Shown here piece by piece: positions 16,683-25,011 of a DNA stretch of 32,817 nt. The stretch is taken from contig JAUYHA010000184.1 in the NCBI GenBank assembly GCA_030690265.1, forward strand, positions 1-32,817, written 5' to 3'. This DNA is from Dehalococcoidales bacterium. GTDB taxonomy: Bacteria; Chloroflexota; Dehalococcoidia; Dehalococcoidales; UBA2162. The notes below the pieces were generated by a model. That model ran no database searches. It had not been told where the DNA came from and was given only the letters and a program-made list of their open reading frames with translations. The position numbers and the translations under genes were made by a program. Position 1 is the stretch's first letter. Every line of letters starts with the position of its first letter.

Positions 16683-17822
16683 TTAGTCAGCGTTACTGTC
16701 CTCGGCATACTCCCAATTAAAATCTTTGTCTTTGTAAACCCCGCCAGGCATTAAGGAAGTTAAGTCTCTCTTGGCAAGCTCCTTCTCAAAATACTCTCTT
16801 ATCCAGGCGGCTTCGTCAGGGTACTCCGTCTGGACCCGAGGCATGTGCCTTTCAGCATAACGCCTGACACCACCGGGGCCAAACTTGAGGTAGCGGGCTG
16901 GAGTCTTACCCAGGTTGAAGTGCTGGTGATAAAACTGCGGGGCGAAGCAGGAACCTTCCTGCCAGTGACAGATGACTGGTTCTTTTGTGAGACCCGGCTC
17001 GTGGATAATTGAGTAGCCTACCCCCGCCGGAATGATAATAAAGACACCTGAGACATGGCGGTGTCCTTTCTTATAGCGTAGCTCGGGGAAAATTGACATG
17101 GCAGCGCCCCGCGAAGAGTTGGGGAAACTGACCGAGACACTCCAGCCGCCGGCTCCCCGGTGCCGGTAGGGCACCATCTTATCCCAGACTCCCATATCAG
17201 GGAAAAAGTTACCAACCCATCTGGTTCTTCTCCATTCTTCTGTTTCCTCTTTTGAGATTTCCTCTTTTGCCTCAGAGTAAAAGGCTTCCAGTAAATCCGT
17301 CCGGCCCGGGAGATTAGGGTTGTTGAAAAAGAAATCCGGCTCTTCTACGGCCTGCAAGGCAAGGGGGAGATAATTATGGGAAAGGAGGCGGGCCGGTTTT
17401 TCTCCTGAAGCATTACTCAGCTGACAGTGCAGCTGGTGAGGTATCATAAATAAGCTGCGCTCCTGCCATTCAAAGGTTTTCCGGGCGCTATGCTCATCGC
17501 TCCATACCGTTGCCAGCCCTTTTCCGGATAAGACATAGAAAACATCGTCAAGAGCAAATCTCCAGGGCTTGGTACTCTTTCCAGGAGGAATTTCCATAAC
17601 CCGGACATCCTGTATATCTTCCAGGCCGTAAAGCTGGACAAAGGCAGAGTTACATCCCCTCTCTTCCCACCACCCTGTCTCTATTGTCCTTAAGTCCTCG
17701 ATGTAAAATCCGGTATGGATGGGCAGGTCCAGAGACCTGATCCACTGCCCGTATCCCGGAGACTCCCGCCACCGCCGGCCTTCTTCCAGTTCCAGTTCAG
17801 GCCCGTGCTGGTAGACTTTCAT
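16683..17822 (-). CDS. Bicupin protein, probably linked to EutA (ethanolamine ammonia-lyase-activating type)
   Basis: A 379-residue double-cupin protein. Cupin 1 covers about 72-150; its first motif is degenerate (KPWRFALDD in place of HxHxxxxE), while motif 2 keeps PxxxHxxxxN (P128, H132, N137). Cupin 2 ends with the strong motif APQFYHQHFNLGKTPARYL near residue 325. The frame is open 57 codons further up to 17993, but ATG 17822 is chosen because it has AGGGGG at 7 bases, the promoter lies at 17866-17894 inside the longer frame, and the extra part reads through the repeat-like GC-rich tract. From memory, similar cupins are annotated as ethanolamine ammonia-lyase-activating proteins; the operon with eutA supports a joint role. 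The reaction, if any, is unknown. Confidence 0.75.
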   Translation of the reverse strand: MKVYQHGPELELEEGRRWRESPGYGQWIRSLDLPIHTGFYIEDLRTIETGWWEERGCNSAFVQLYGLEDIQDVRVMEIPPGKSTKPWRFALDDVFYVLSGKGLATVWSDEHSARKTFEWQERSLFMIPHQLHCQLSNASGEKPARLLSHNYLPLALQAVEEPDFFFNNPNLPGRTDLLEAFYSEAKEEISKEETEEWRRTRWVGNFFPDMGVWDKMVPYRHRGAGGWSVSVSFPNSSRGAAMSIFPELRYKKGHRHVSGVFIIIPAGVGYSIIHEPGLTKEPVICHWQEGSCFAPQFYHQHFNLGKTPARYLKFGPGGVRRYAERHMPRVQTEYPDEAAWIREYFEKELAKRDLTSLMPGGVYKDKDFNWEYAEDSNAD

Positions 17823-17865
17823 TTCATTTCCCCCTGTTCTTTTCTGCTTTAATTTTGTTGATTTA

Positions 17866-17894
17866 CTATTAACGCATATTGGTGCTTTTGTCAA
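17866..17894 (-). promoter_or_regulatory. Promoter of the cupin-eutA operon
   Basis: Minus strand TTGACA (complement 17889-17894), 17-nt spacer, TAATAG (complement 17866-17871). The predicted start near 17859 leaves a leader of about 37 nt before ATG 17822. Confidence 0.7.
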
Positions 17895-18390
17895 GAAATT
17901 TGTTTTTAGCAACCTCACCCCCTGTATCCCCCTCCCCAATCTTGGAGAGTGGGAAAGAATTTCGAGAGGGGGCGGAGCCCCCCTCTTACTCATACTCCCC
18001 CTTCCCTTTTTAAGAGCTTTGTATCGAAAGTGAGTTCCTTCATGTCACCCTGAGCACATTCGCTCCGCTCAGTGTAAACTCAGCGAAGGGTCTCGGTGTG
18101 GTGGGAGCTATCCGTGAACCATTATCCCCACGCCCAGATTCTTCGTCGCTTCACTCTGACGAATAACTCGTTTCAGCTTCTCGTTACAGGTAACCTGCTC
18201 CGAGCTTGTCGAGGCATGTCGGAACGAGTTCGCTCCTCAGAATGACATTTAAGACAAGACTCTTTTTAAGGGAAGGGGGCAGTGGTTCACCCTGAAGGGG
18301 ATGGGTTAATAAACAATCTCTTTAAACGGGGGTAGGATTTTAAAGTCCGGGGTGGTAGAATGGGAAAGGAAAGAGAGATATTAGGAAGAA
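17895..18390. other. Non-coding stretch of about 500 bp made of palindromic repeats
   Basis: No credible gene occurs between the cupin promoter and gltX. The part 17920-18012 is C-rich and contains a hairpin of AGAGGGGGC with GCCCCCCTCT (17965-17986). A CCCCCTTCCCTT word near 17996-18008 is matched in inverted form by AAGGGAAGGGGG at 18268-18279, flanking the element at 18042-18248. The end (about 18280-18390) is plain intergenic sequence with the gltX ribosome binding site AGGAAG. Confidence 0.6.
18042..18248. mobile_element. MITE-like element of about 207 bp with imperfect terminal inverted repeats
   Basis: Left end ATGTCACCCTGAG (18042-18054) and right end CTCAGAATGACAT (18236-18248) are inverted copies at 11 of 13 positions. 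The interior holds further inverted words around CGAGCTTGTCGAGG and has no ORF. Its ends resemble the smaller palindrome at 5641-5701. No clear target-site duplication was found, so it may be a dispersed repeat rather than a transposable unit. Confidence 0.4.
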
Positions 18391-19857
18391 ATGACTGAAC
18401 CAGTCAGGGTGCGGTTTGCTCCCAGCCCTACCGGTCATCCCCATGTGGGGAACATACGGACAGCTATGTTCAACTGGCTTTTTGCCCGCCACACCGGGGG
18501 CAAATTCATTCTGCGTATCGAAGATACCGATGTTGCCCGCAGGGTAGAGGGAGCGGTGGAGTCTATCATGGACGGGCTCAGGTGGCTGGGGCTGGACTGG
18601 GATGAGGGGCCCGGGGTGGGGGGTGACTACGGCCCTTATTTCCAGTCGCAGAGACTGGAGCTGTACCGTAGAGCCGCTGAAAGTCTCCTGGCTCAAGGGA
18701 ATGCTTACTGCTGCTACTGTTCCCCCGAGCGTCTTGAAGAAATGCGCAAGGAGCAAGCCCGGCTCAAGCAGCCTCCCGGGTATGACCGCCTTTGCCGCGG
18801 GCTGAGCGCTGAAGAGCGGGCTGAAAAGGAAGCCGAAGGCATAACCCCGGTGGTCCGTTTTAGAGTTCCCCTTGATGGGGAAACAATCTTTGATGACCTT
18901 ATCTGGGGGACGGTGGTATTTGAAAATAGCACCCTGGATGATTTTGTCCTGCTCAAGTCAGATGGCTACCCTACCTATCACCTGGCTAATGTGGTCGATG
19001 ATAACGCTATGGAAATCAGCCATGTTATCCGGGCCGAAGAATGGATATCCAGTACTCCCCGTCACCTGCTTCTGTATCAGGCTCTGGGGCTGGAGCCGCC
19101 CCAGTTTGTCCACCACCCGATGATACTCGGCCCGGACCGTGCCAAGCTAAGCAAGCGCCACGGAGCCGTATCCATTACCGAGTACCGGGAGCATGGCTAT
19201 CTGCCGGAGACAATGTTTAACTTCCTTGCCTTAATCGGCTGGTCTCTGGATGACAAAACCGAGCTGATGACCCGTCAGGAGCTTATAGACAATTTTTCTC
19301 TGAGCAGAATCGGCAAAACCGGAGCTATTTTCAACCGGGATAAGCTCGACTGGATGAACGGGGTCTACATCCGCCGGCTGAGTACGGATGATTTTACCCG
19401 TCAAGGCCTGCCCTTCCTGGATAGAGGCTTACCCCCTGAGGTAAAACGTCCGCTGTCAGTAGATTATGTCAAGGAGATAATGCCCCTCGTCCAGGAGCGG
19501 GCTAAAACTCTGGCTGAACTGCCAGGTCTGGTTGACTTCTTCTTTGTCGACGAACTTCATTATGATGTAAATCTGCTGTTACCAAAGGAAATGAGCCGGG
19601 AACGGGTCGCCGAAGCCCTGGAGATATCAAGGCAGAGAATGGACAAAGGCGGTCCGTTTGATAACGAATCTCTGGAAGCACTATTCAGGTCTCTGGCTGA
19701 GGAACTGGGAGTGAAAACCGGCCAGCTTTTCGGAGCCCTCAGGGGAGCGGTTACCGGACGGAAAGCGTCTCCGCCCCTCTTTCAGACTATGGCTGTGCTC
19801 GGCAGAGAACGCTGCCAGAAGCGAATCCAATCGGCTCTCCACAAATTATCGGAGTAA
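18391..19857 (+). CDS. gltX: Glutamyl-tRNA synthetase
   Basis: The 488-residue class I synthetase that charges tRNA-Glu, and possibly tRNA-Gln if a GatCAB pathway exists. The HIGH-type motif is PSPTGHPHVGN (11-21), with HVGN in place of HIGH, and the KMSKS loop is KLSKR (252-256). A CCYC cluster (C107, C108, C110) sits where the zinc-binding knuckle lies in many GluRS. The C-terminal anticodon-binding helices run to the end. ATG follows AGGAAG by 4-5 bases. It stands between the repeat tract and the str operon, where rpoB/rpoC are often found in other genomes. Confidence 0.96.
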   Translation: MTEPVRVRFAPSPTGHPHVGNIRTAMFNWLFARHTGGKFILRIEDTDVARRVEGAVESIMDGLRWLGLDWDEGPGVGGDYGPYFQSQRLELYRRAAESLLAQGNAYCCYCSPERLEEMRKEQARLKQPPGYDRLCRGLSAEERAEKEAEGITPVVRFRVPLDGETIFDDLIWGTVVFENSTLDDFVLLKSDGYPTYHLANVVDDNAMEISHVIRAEEWISSTPRHLLLYQALGLEPPQFVHHPMILGPDRAKLSKRHGAVSITEYREHGYLPETMFNFLALIGWSLDDKTELMTRQELIDNFSLSRIGKTGAIFNRDKLDWMNGVYIRRLSTDDFTRQGLPFLDRGLPPEVKRPLSVDYVKEIMPLVQERAKTLAELPGLVDFFFVDELHYDVNLLLPKEMSRERVAEALEISRQRMDKGGPFDNESLEALFRSLAEELGVKTGQLFGALRGAVTGRKASPPLFQTMAVLGRERCQKRIQSALHKLSE

Positions 19858-19912
19858 AGAAAAAAGGGCTAAAGAGTGAATTCCTACTTATCATTAGTGG
19901 TAAAACAAAAAC

Positions 19913-19941
19913 TTGACAGTTCTTTTTAGCTATGATACACT
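19913..19941 (+). promoter_or_regulatory. Promoter of the str-S10-spc cluster
   Basis: Perfect TTGACA (19913-19918), 17-nt spacer, TACACT (19936-19941). The predicted start near 19948 gives a leader of about 112 nt before rpsL. Confidence 0.75.
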
Positions 19942-20008
19942 ATCGTGTTGTTTAGGTAGCTCAACAGACAGTCGATAGGTTGAGGTTTATGCTTCAATCT
20001 GTTATGTT

Positions 20009-20035
20009 AATGGATGGGCAAGGCTCATCCATTTT
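20009..20035 (+). promoter_or_regulatory. Leader hairpin upstream of rpsL
   Basis: An 11-bp stem (20009-20019 with 20023-20033, one G-U pair) with the 3-nt loop AAG is followed by TT and then AATTG, ending 15 bases before the AGGAGG ribosome binding site. It could act as an attenuator or as a ribosomal-protein binding site for autoregulation. The short U-tract argues against full termination. Confidence 0.55.
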
Positions 20036-20059
20036 AATTGTGTAAAGCAGGAGGCAGGA

Positions 20060-20482
20060 ATGCCAACTATCAATCAGCTTGTAGCAAAGGGGCGTAAGAG
20101 GGTTACCAAGAAAGGTAAGACCCTGGCACTGCGCCTTAACTATAATGCCCTGAAAAATAAGATGAAGGAAGGCAAAGGTTCTCCGCAAAGGCGGGGGGTC
20201 TGCACTCAGGTAAAAACCACCACACCGAAGAAGCCTAATTCGGCCCTGCGCAAGATTGCCAGAGTGCGGCTGACCAACGGTGTGGAGGTAACTGCTTATA
20301 TTCCCGGCGAAGGACACGAGTTGCAGGAGCATTCGGTAGTCCTTATTCGCGGAGGCCGGGTGCCGGACCTGCCGGGAGTCCGCTACCATATTATTCGCGG
20401 GGCACTGGATACTACCGGGGTAACCAACCGGAAGCGGGGGCGCAGTCTATACGGCACCAAACGGGCTAAGGTAAAGAGCTGA
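20060..20482 (+). CDS. rpsL: 30S ribosomal protein S12
   Basis: The 140-residue decoding-centre protein. PTINQL opens it and [13 protein letters not shown] (53-65) is the conserved accuracy loop. It carries the N-terminal insertion of about 13 residues seen in Firmicutes-like S12 rather than the short E. coli form. In the second loop, E. coli [13 protein letters not shown] reads [14 protein letters not shown]102 replaces the lysine (E. coli Lys87/88) whose mutation is tied to streptomycin resistance. The aspartate modified by RimO is kept (D103). GCAGGAGGC lies 5-7 bases before ATG. Confidence 0.98.
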   Translation: MPTINQLVAKGRKRVTKKGKTLALRLNYNALKNKMKEGKGSPQRRGVCTQVKTTTPKKPNSALRKIARVRLTNGVEVTAYIPGEGHELQEHSVVLIRGGRVPDLPGVRYHIIRGALDTTGVTNRKRGRSLYGTKRAKVKS

Positions 20483-20500
20483 AAGTAAGTAGGAGATAAG

Positions 20501-20971
20501 ATGTCAAGACGAAATCGAGCTGCCAGAAGAGAAACGCCTCCTGATGCTCGCTATCACGAGGTAATCGTTGGCAAGCTGATTAATAAACTTATGAAAGATG
20601 GTAAAAAGAGCAAGGCGGAGAAAATCTGCTACGGGGCTCTGGAGACTATCGAGGGGCGGGGAGCTCAAAGCCCGCTTACTGTCCTCTCTGAGGCGGTAAG
20701 GAATACCACCCCTCAGCTTGCCGTAAAATCGCGCCGCATCGGCGGCGCCACATACCAGGTACCGGTAGAAGTTCCCCAGGACAAGGGGCTGGCTCTGGCA
20801 ATACGCTGGTTATTATCTTCCGCCCGGGCAAGACAGGGTAAATCTATGATAGAAAAGCTGGCTGGTGAGCTCAGTGACGCCTCAAAGGGGCAGGGGACGG
20901 CCGTTAAAAGACGGGACGATACCCACCGCATGGCTGAAGCTAACAGAGCTTTTGCTCATTACAGATGGTGA
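20501..20971 (+). CDS. rpsG: 30S ribosomal protein S7
   Basis: The 156-residue S7, primary binder of the 16S 3' major domain and, in E. coli, the translational repressor of the str operon. The family motifs DGKKSKAEKICYGALE, RRIGGATYQVPVEV and the C-terminal RMAEANRAFAHYRW are present. Length is exactly typical. GTAGGAGAT precedes the ATG. It lies 18 bp after rpsL and 70 bp before fusA. Confidence 0.98.
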   Translation: MSRRNRAARRETPPDARYHEVIVGKLINKLMKDGKKSKAEKICYGALETIEGRGAQSPLTVLSEAVRNTTPQLAVKSRRIGGATYQVPVEVPQDKGLALAIRWLLSSARARQGKSMIEKLAGELSDASKGQGTAVKRRDDTHRMAEANRAFAHYRW

Positions 20972-21041
20972 AGCATTATTTATTATCAGGTCTAATTATT
21001 ATGATTCCAGTATAACCAATTTCTGGGTAAGGGGTAAGACA

Positions 21042-23111
21042 GTGGTTGAGGATTTCCCATTAGAAAAAATAAGAAATATAGCTTTTATTGCCCACATTGA
21101 TGCCGGTAAGACTACCGTCACGGAGAGGATTCTTTATTATACCGGACGTACTTACAAGGTCGGTGAGGTAGATGAAGGTACGGCTGTTATGGACTGGATG
21201 GAGGAAGAGAAGGAACGCGGTATCACCATTACATCAGCAGCTACCGCCTGTTACTGGCGGGACTATCGCATCAATATTATTGATACTCCCGGGCATGTTG
21301 ATTTTACCGCCGAGGTCGAGCGCAGCCTCAGGGTGCTGGATGGTGGGGCGGTAATTTTTGATGCTGTGGCTGGAGTAGAAGCTCAGTCAGAAACAGTCTG
21401 GCACCAGGCTGACAGATATAAGGTGCCCAGAATCTGTTTCATCAATAAGATGGACAGGGTTGGGGCTAATTTCCAGCGCACTATAGCCATGATTGAAGGG
21501 CGGCTGAAAGCCAGGCCACTGCCAATTCAATTCCCCTTAGGTAGTGAAGGGAACTACCGGGGAGTTATTGATATAGTAGAAAAGCGTGCCTGGAGTTTTA
21601 GCGGTGACAGCAAGTCCGCGCCTCAGGAAATACCTATGTCCGAGGCTGAAAGTGCCGGGTGTGATGAGCTTCGTCAGGCGCTGATTGAAAAGTTAGCTGA
21701 AATAGATGACCAGATTTTGATAGCTTATCTTGACGGGCATACAATCACCCCTGCCGAGCTAAAGGGAGCTTTAAGGAGAGTAACTATCGCCAATGAAGGG
21801 GTGCCCGTTCTATGCGGTAGTGCTTTAAAGCACAAGGGGGTACAGCCATTGCTTGATGCCGTTATTGATTATCTCCCTTCACCGGTGGATATGCCTCCGG
21901 TGAAGGCGGTTGATATTAATGGTGCCGAAGTCATTATCCCGGCAAGCGATGAAGCTCCCTTTACCGCTTTGGCTTTTAAGGTAGTTTCTGACCCGTTTGT
22001 GGGCAAGCTAGTCTATTTCAGAGTGTTTTCGGGCAAAGTGACAACCGGTGAGCAGGTTTATAACTCAACCCGGGGTAAAAGGGAACGGATTGGCCGGTTG
22101 CTACTGATGCATGCTAACCGCCGCGAAGAGATAAACGAAGTATCCACCGGGGCTATCGCAGCTACTCTTGGTCTCAAGAATACCTTCACCGGAGACACCC
22201 TGTGTCATTCCTCCCACCCGGTAATTCTTGAATCTATCAGTTTCCCCGAGCCGGTGCTTTCTGTAGCCATTGAACCTAAAACCAGTGTTGAACAGGATAA
22301 AATGGGGGATGCCCTGCAGAAGCTAACCACGGAAGACCCCACTTTTAAGGTAAAATATGACCCGGAGACGGGGCAGACAGTCGTCTCCGGCATGGGAGAA
22401 CTTCATTTAGAGATTATCGTGAACAGGTTACTCAGTGAATTCAAAGTAGGAGCCAAAGTAGGCAGGCCGCGGGTTGCCTATAAAGAGACTATTACCAGGC
22501 CGGCCCGTGCCGAAGGCAGATTTATCCGGCAATCCGGAGGCCATGGCCAGTACGGACATGTCTGGCTGGAATTGGAGCCGGGGGAGCGGGAGAGCGGTTT
22601 TCAATTCACCAACAGTATCAAGGGCGCCGCCATACCCCAGCAATTCATTCCGGCAATTGAGGCAGGCATTAAAGAAGCTATGGAAAGTGGTGTCCTGGCT
22701 GACTATCCGGTAGTTGATGTTAAAGCCAACCTTTACGATGGCAGCTACCATGAAGTCGATTCTTCGGAAATAGCCTATAAAATGGCAGCTTCAATAGCTT
22801 TTAAGGCTGCCGCGGCTAAAGCCAAGCCCGTCCTTCTGGAGCCTATTATGAAGCTGGAGGTGGTTACTCCGGAGCAGTTTCTCGGTGATATCATTGGTGA
22901 CCTCAGTTCAAGGAAGGCACATATTGAGTCTATTGAAACCAGTGCTGAAATGACCACCGTTCATGCCCTGATACCCCTGGCTGAGACCTTTGGCTATACC
23001 ACCACTCTCAGATCAGTAACCCAGGGTAGAGCCAGCCATACTATGGAATTTAAGCGCTATCAGGAGCTTCCGGCAGAACGGGTGGAAAATATTAAAGTTA
23101 AGGTAGGCTAA
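21042..23111 (+). CDS. fusA: Elongation factor G
   Basis: A 689-residue translocase GTPase, counted from a GTG start at 21042. G1 is AHIDAGKT (17-24), then a switch region with [17 protein letters not shown] and NKMD; domains II to V follow in order, with [15 protein letters not shown] in domain IV. The frame is open up to 20865 inside rpsG, but the conserved N-terminus begins here: AAGGGG lies 8 bases before GTG and the first residues ([24 protein letters not shown]) match EF-G. It is the third gene of the str part. tuf, usually next, is missing. Confidence 0.96.
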   Translation: MVEDFPLEKIRNIAFIAHIDAGKTTVTERILYYTGRTYKVGEVDEGTAVMDWMEEEKERGITITSAATACYWRDYRINIIDTPGHVDFTAEVERSLRVLDGGAVIFDAVAGVEAQSETVWHQADRYKVPRICFINKMDRVGANFQRTIAMIEGRLKARPLPIQFPLGSEGNYRGVIDIVEKRAWSFSGDSKSAPQEIPMSEAESAGCDELRQALIEKLAEIDDQILIAYLDGHTITPAELKGALRRVTIANEGVPVLCGSALKHKGVQPLLDAVIDYLPSPVDMPPVKAVDINGAEVIIPASDEAPFTALAFKVVSDPFVGKLVYFRVFSGKVTTGEQVYNSTRGKRERIGRLLLMHANRREEINEVSTGAIAATLGLKNTFTGDTLCHSSHPVILESISFPEPVLSVAIEPKTSVEQDKMGDALQKLTTEDPTFKVKYDPETGQTVVSGMGELHLEIIVNRLLSEFKVGAKVGRPRVAYKETITRPARAEGRFIRQSGGHGQYGHVWLELEPGERESGFQFTNSIKGAAIPQQFIPAIEAGIKEAMESGVLADYPVVDVKANLYDGSYHEVDSSEIAYKMAASIAFKAAAAKAKPVLLEPIMKLEVVTPEQFLGDIIGDLSSRKAHIESIETSAEMTTVHALIPLAETFGYTTTLRSVTQGRASHTMEFKRYQELPAERVENIKVKVG

Positions 23112-23119
23112 TACTAAAA

Positions 23120-23428
23120 ATGGCTAAACAGAAGATTCGTATTAAACTCAAGAGTTTCGACCACAAGCTGGTTGACCAGGCTACCCGGCAGGTTGTGGAA
23201 TCGATAGAACGTACCGGAGCGGTTATTTCTGGCCCGGTGCCTTTACCCACCCGCATTCAGAAGTTTAGCGTCATCCGTTCTCCGTTTATTGATAAAGACT
23301 CGCAGGAGCAGTTTGAAATTCGGACTCACAAGCGCCTTATTGATATTACTGAGACCACCTCCAAGACAATAGACGCTCTCACCGGACTAAATCTGCCCTC
23401 AGGGGTTGAAGTTGACATTAAGTTGTAA
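23120..23428 (+). CDS. rpsJ: 30S ribosomal protein S10
   Basis: The 102-residue S10 (NusE), a 30S protein that also takes part in NusB-dependent antitermination. It shows [16 protein letters not shown] at the start, [39 protein letters not shown] in the middle and [11 protein letters not shown] at the end, all diagnostic. It lies 8 bp behind fusA, so str and S10 operons are joined. Confidence 0.98.
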   Translation: MAKQKIRIKLKSFDHKLVDQATRQVVESIERTGAVISGPVPLPTRIQKFSVIRSPFIDKDSQEQFEIRTHKRLIDITETTSKTIDALTGLNLPSGVEVDIKL

Positions 23429-23441
23429 AAACCATTATTTT
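23412..23441 (+). promoter_or_regulatory. Possible internal promoter ahead of rplC
   Basis: A perfect TTGACA (23412-23417) inside the last codons of rpsJ, 18-nt spacer, TATTTT (23436-23441, four of six). It sits in the only sizeable gap of this part of the cluster. The -35 may simply reflect the conserved VDIKL codons. Confidence 0.3.
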
Positions 23442-23459
23442 ATTATATTGAGCTAAAAA

Positions 23460-24086
23460 ATGTTAAGAGGAATTATAGGTCGGAAGCTGGGAATGACCCA
23501 GCTATTTAGAGGCAACAAGGTGGAAGCAGTAACGGCTATTGAGGCTGGCCCGTGCACGGTAACGCAGATTAAAACTGCCACCAAGGAAGGGTATAATGCT
23601 GTTCAGCTTGCCTATGGCCAGGCGAAGCGGATTAAATCTCCCCAAAAGGGACAGTTCAAAGAATTGGGGCAGTTCAAATATCTTCGTGAATTCAGGGTAG
23701 CTGATACTGAAGCGGCTGAAGTCGGGGATAAAGTTGATGTGACTATCTTCCAGGAAGGTGATAAGGTTGATATTACCGGAGTATCAAAGAGCAAAGGGTT
23801 TGCTGGCGTGGTCAAAAGACATGGTTTTGCCGGCGGTCCGAAAACTCACGGACAATCTGACCGGCAACGTCACCCCGGCTCAATAGGAGCCACTACCTCC
23901 CCGGGTAGAGTATGGAAAGGGACGCGTATGGCGGGACATATGGGAGGCGAACAGGTGACAGCCCTCCGCCTGGAAGTATTTAAAACTGATGCTGAACGTA
24001 ATCTGCTGCTGGTCAAAGGAGCCGTCCCCGGAAACAGGAACGGGCTGCTGCTGATAAGGAAATCTGGTAAAGAGGAGAGCCGGTAA
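23460..24086 (+). CDS. rplC: 50S ribosomal protein L3
   Basis: The 208-residue L3, an early 50S assembly protein near the peptidyl transferase centre. It opens GIIGRKLGMTQLF and carries the glutamine-methylated loop region FAGGPKTHGQSDRQRHPGSIG and GRVWKGTRMAGHMG. Length is normal. The ribosome binding site is weak (GAGC). Its TAA touches the ATG of rplD. Confidence 0.98.
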   Translation: MLRGIIGRKLGMTQLFRGNKVEAVTAIEAGPCTVTQIKTATKEGYNAVQLAYGQAKRIKSPQKGQFKELGQFKYLREFRVADTEAAEVGDKVDVTIFQEGDKVDITGVSKSKGFAGVVKRHGFAGGPKTHGQSDRQRHPGSIGATTSPGRVWKGTRMAGHMGGEQVTALRLEVFKTDAERNLLLVKGAVPGNRNGLLLIRKSGKEESR

Positions 24087-24764
24087 ATGCAGGTTCCGGT
24101 TTATAATACCGCCGGAGAAGTGGTTGACCATATTGAGGTTAGCGAGCACGTTTTCGCTGTGCCCTTTAATGAGTCGGTAGTGCACCAGGCAGCGGTAAGG
24201 CAGCAGGCTAATGCCCGCCAGGGAACGGCCAGCAGTAAAACCCGTGGTGAGGTCCGTGGCAGCACAGTGAAGCTGTTTATGCAAAAACACACCGGGCGGG
24301 CCCGGGCGGGAAGTATAAAGTCGCCACTACGCCGTGGGGGGGGCATTGTTTTTGGCCCCAAACCGAGAAGCTACCGGCAGGCAATGCCCAAGAAAATGCG
24401 TCAACTGGCTCTGCGATGCGCTTTGTCGGCAAAGCTCAGGGATGAGGAATTAATCGTTCTGGAGCAGCTGGAGCTGGAGCAGCCAAAGACCAGAGAGATG
24501 GCAGGGATTTTGACGGCGCTGGGAGTTACTTCTTCGGCGCTTGTTGTTACCTCTGAACCGGAAGAGAATGTGATAAAATCAGCCAGAAACCTGCCTGGAA
24601 TAAATATAACACCGGCCAGCTTGCTAAATACGGTTGACATCCTTTCTCGTAAAATGTTATTAATGACTGTGGCGGCGGTGCGTAAAGCAGAAGAGATATG
24701 GGGGATATCCAAGGGAGAAGACAATGGAGCTGTACCAGATACTACGGCGCCCGTTAATAACTGA
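24087..24764 (+). CDS. rplD: 50S ribosomal protein L4
   Basis: The 225-residue L4, which binds 23S rRNA and lines the exit tunnel; in E. coli it also represses the S10 operon. The long tunnel loop around QKHTGRARAGSIKSPLRRGGG and VFGPKPRSYRQAMPKKMRQLALR is conserved. GAGGAG lies inside the end of rplC. The last 13 or so codons, encoding a tail GEDNGAVPDTTAPVNN of no conserved structure, overlap rplW by 41 bases. Confidence 0.97.
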   Translation: MQVPVYNTAGEVVDHIEVSEHVFAVPFNESVVHQAAVRQQANARQGTASSKTRGEVRGSTVKLFMQKHTGRARAGSIKSPLRRGGGIVFGPKPRSYRQAMPKKMRQLALRCALSAKLRDEELIVLEQLELEQPKTREMAGILTALGVTSSALVVTSEPEENVIKSARNLPGINITPASLLNTVDILSRKMLLMTVAAVRKAEEIWGISKGEDNGAVPDTTAPVNN

Positions 24765-25008
24765 AAAGTCTACCGCCCTACAGGAAGAGGGAAAATATGC
24801 TTTTGAAGTGGCCGGGGAAGCTAACAAACCACAGATAAAACAGGCTGTAGAAAAAGCATTTAAGGTGAAGGTAACCGCTGTTAATGTGGTAAACGTACCA
24901 GGTAAGAGGCGAAGACTGGGCAGGCGGCAAATCCCGGCTCATCCCTGGAAAAAGGCAATAGTTACCCTCAAGACGGGGGACAAGATAGAGTTATTTGAAG
25001 GTGTATAA
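24724..25008 (+). CDS. rplW: 50S ribosomal protein L23
   Basis: The 94-residue L23, the docking site of trigger factor and SRP at the tunnel exit. It starts YQILRRPLITEKSTALQEEGKYAFEV and ends GDKIELFEGV. AAGGGAGAAG lies 4 bases before ATG 24724 although this is still inside rplD. The start is firm because the conserved N-terminus begins right there. Confidence 0.97.
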   Translation: MELYQILRRPLITEKSTALQEEGKYAFEVAGEANKPQIKQAVEKAFKVKVTAVNVVNVPGKRRRLGRRQIPAHPWKKAIVTLKTGDKIELFEGV

Positions 25009-25011
25009 GGA

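Noticed and set aside
17823-17993. 57-codon upstream extension of the cupin gene
   Set aside because: It reads through a GC-rich palindromic tract and the operon promoter at 17866-17894; ATG 17822 has a proper AGGGGG site and the conserved N-terminus starts there.
18042-18248. CRISPR array or prophage attachment site
   Set aside because: There are inverted words but no regularly spaced direct repeats, no spacers, no cas genes, and no integrase or tRNA nearby.
20865-21041. Upstream extension of fusA into rpsG
   Set aside because: It overlaps S7 coding sequence and shows no EF-G homology; GTG 21042 has AAGGGG and yields the normal EF-G length.
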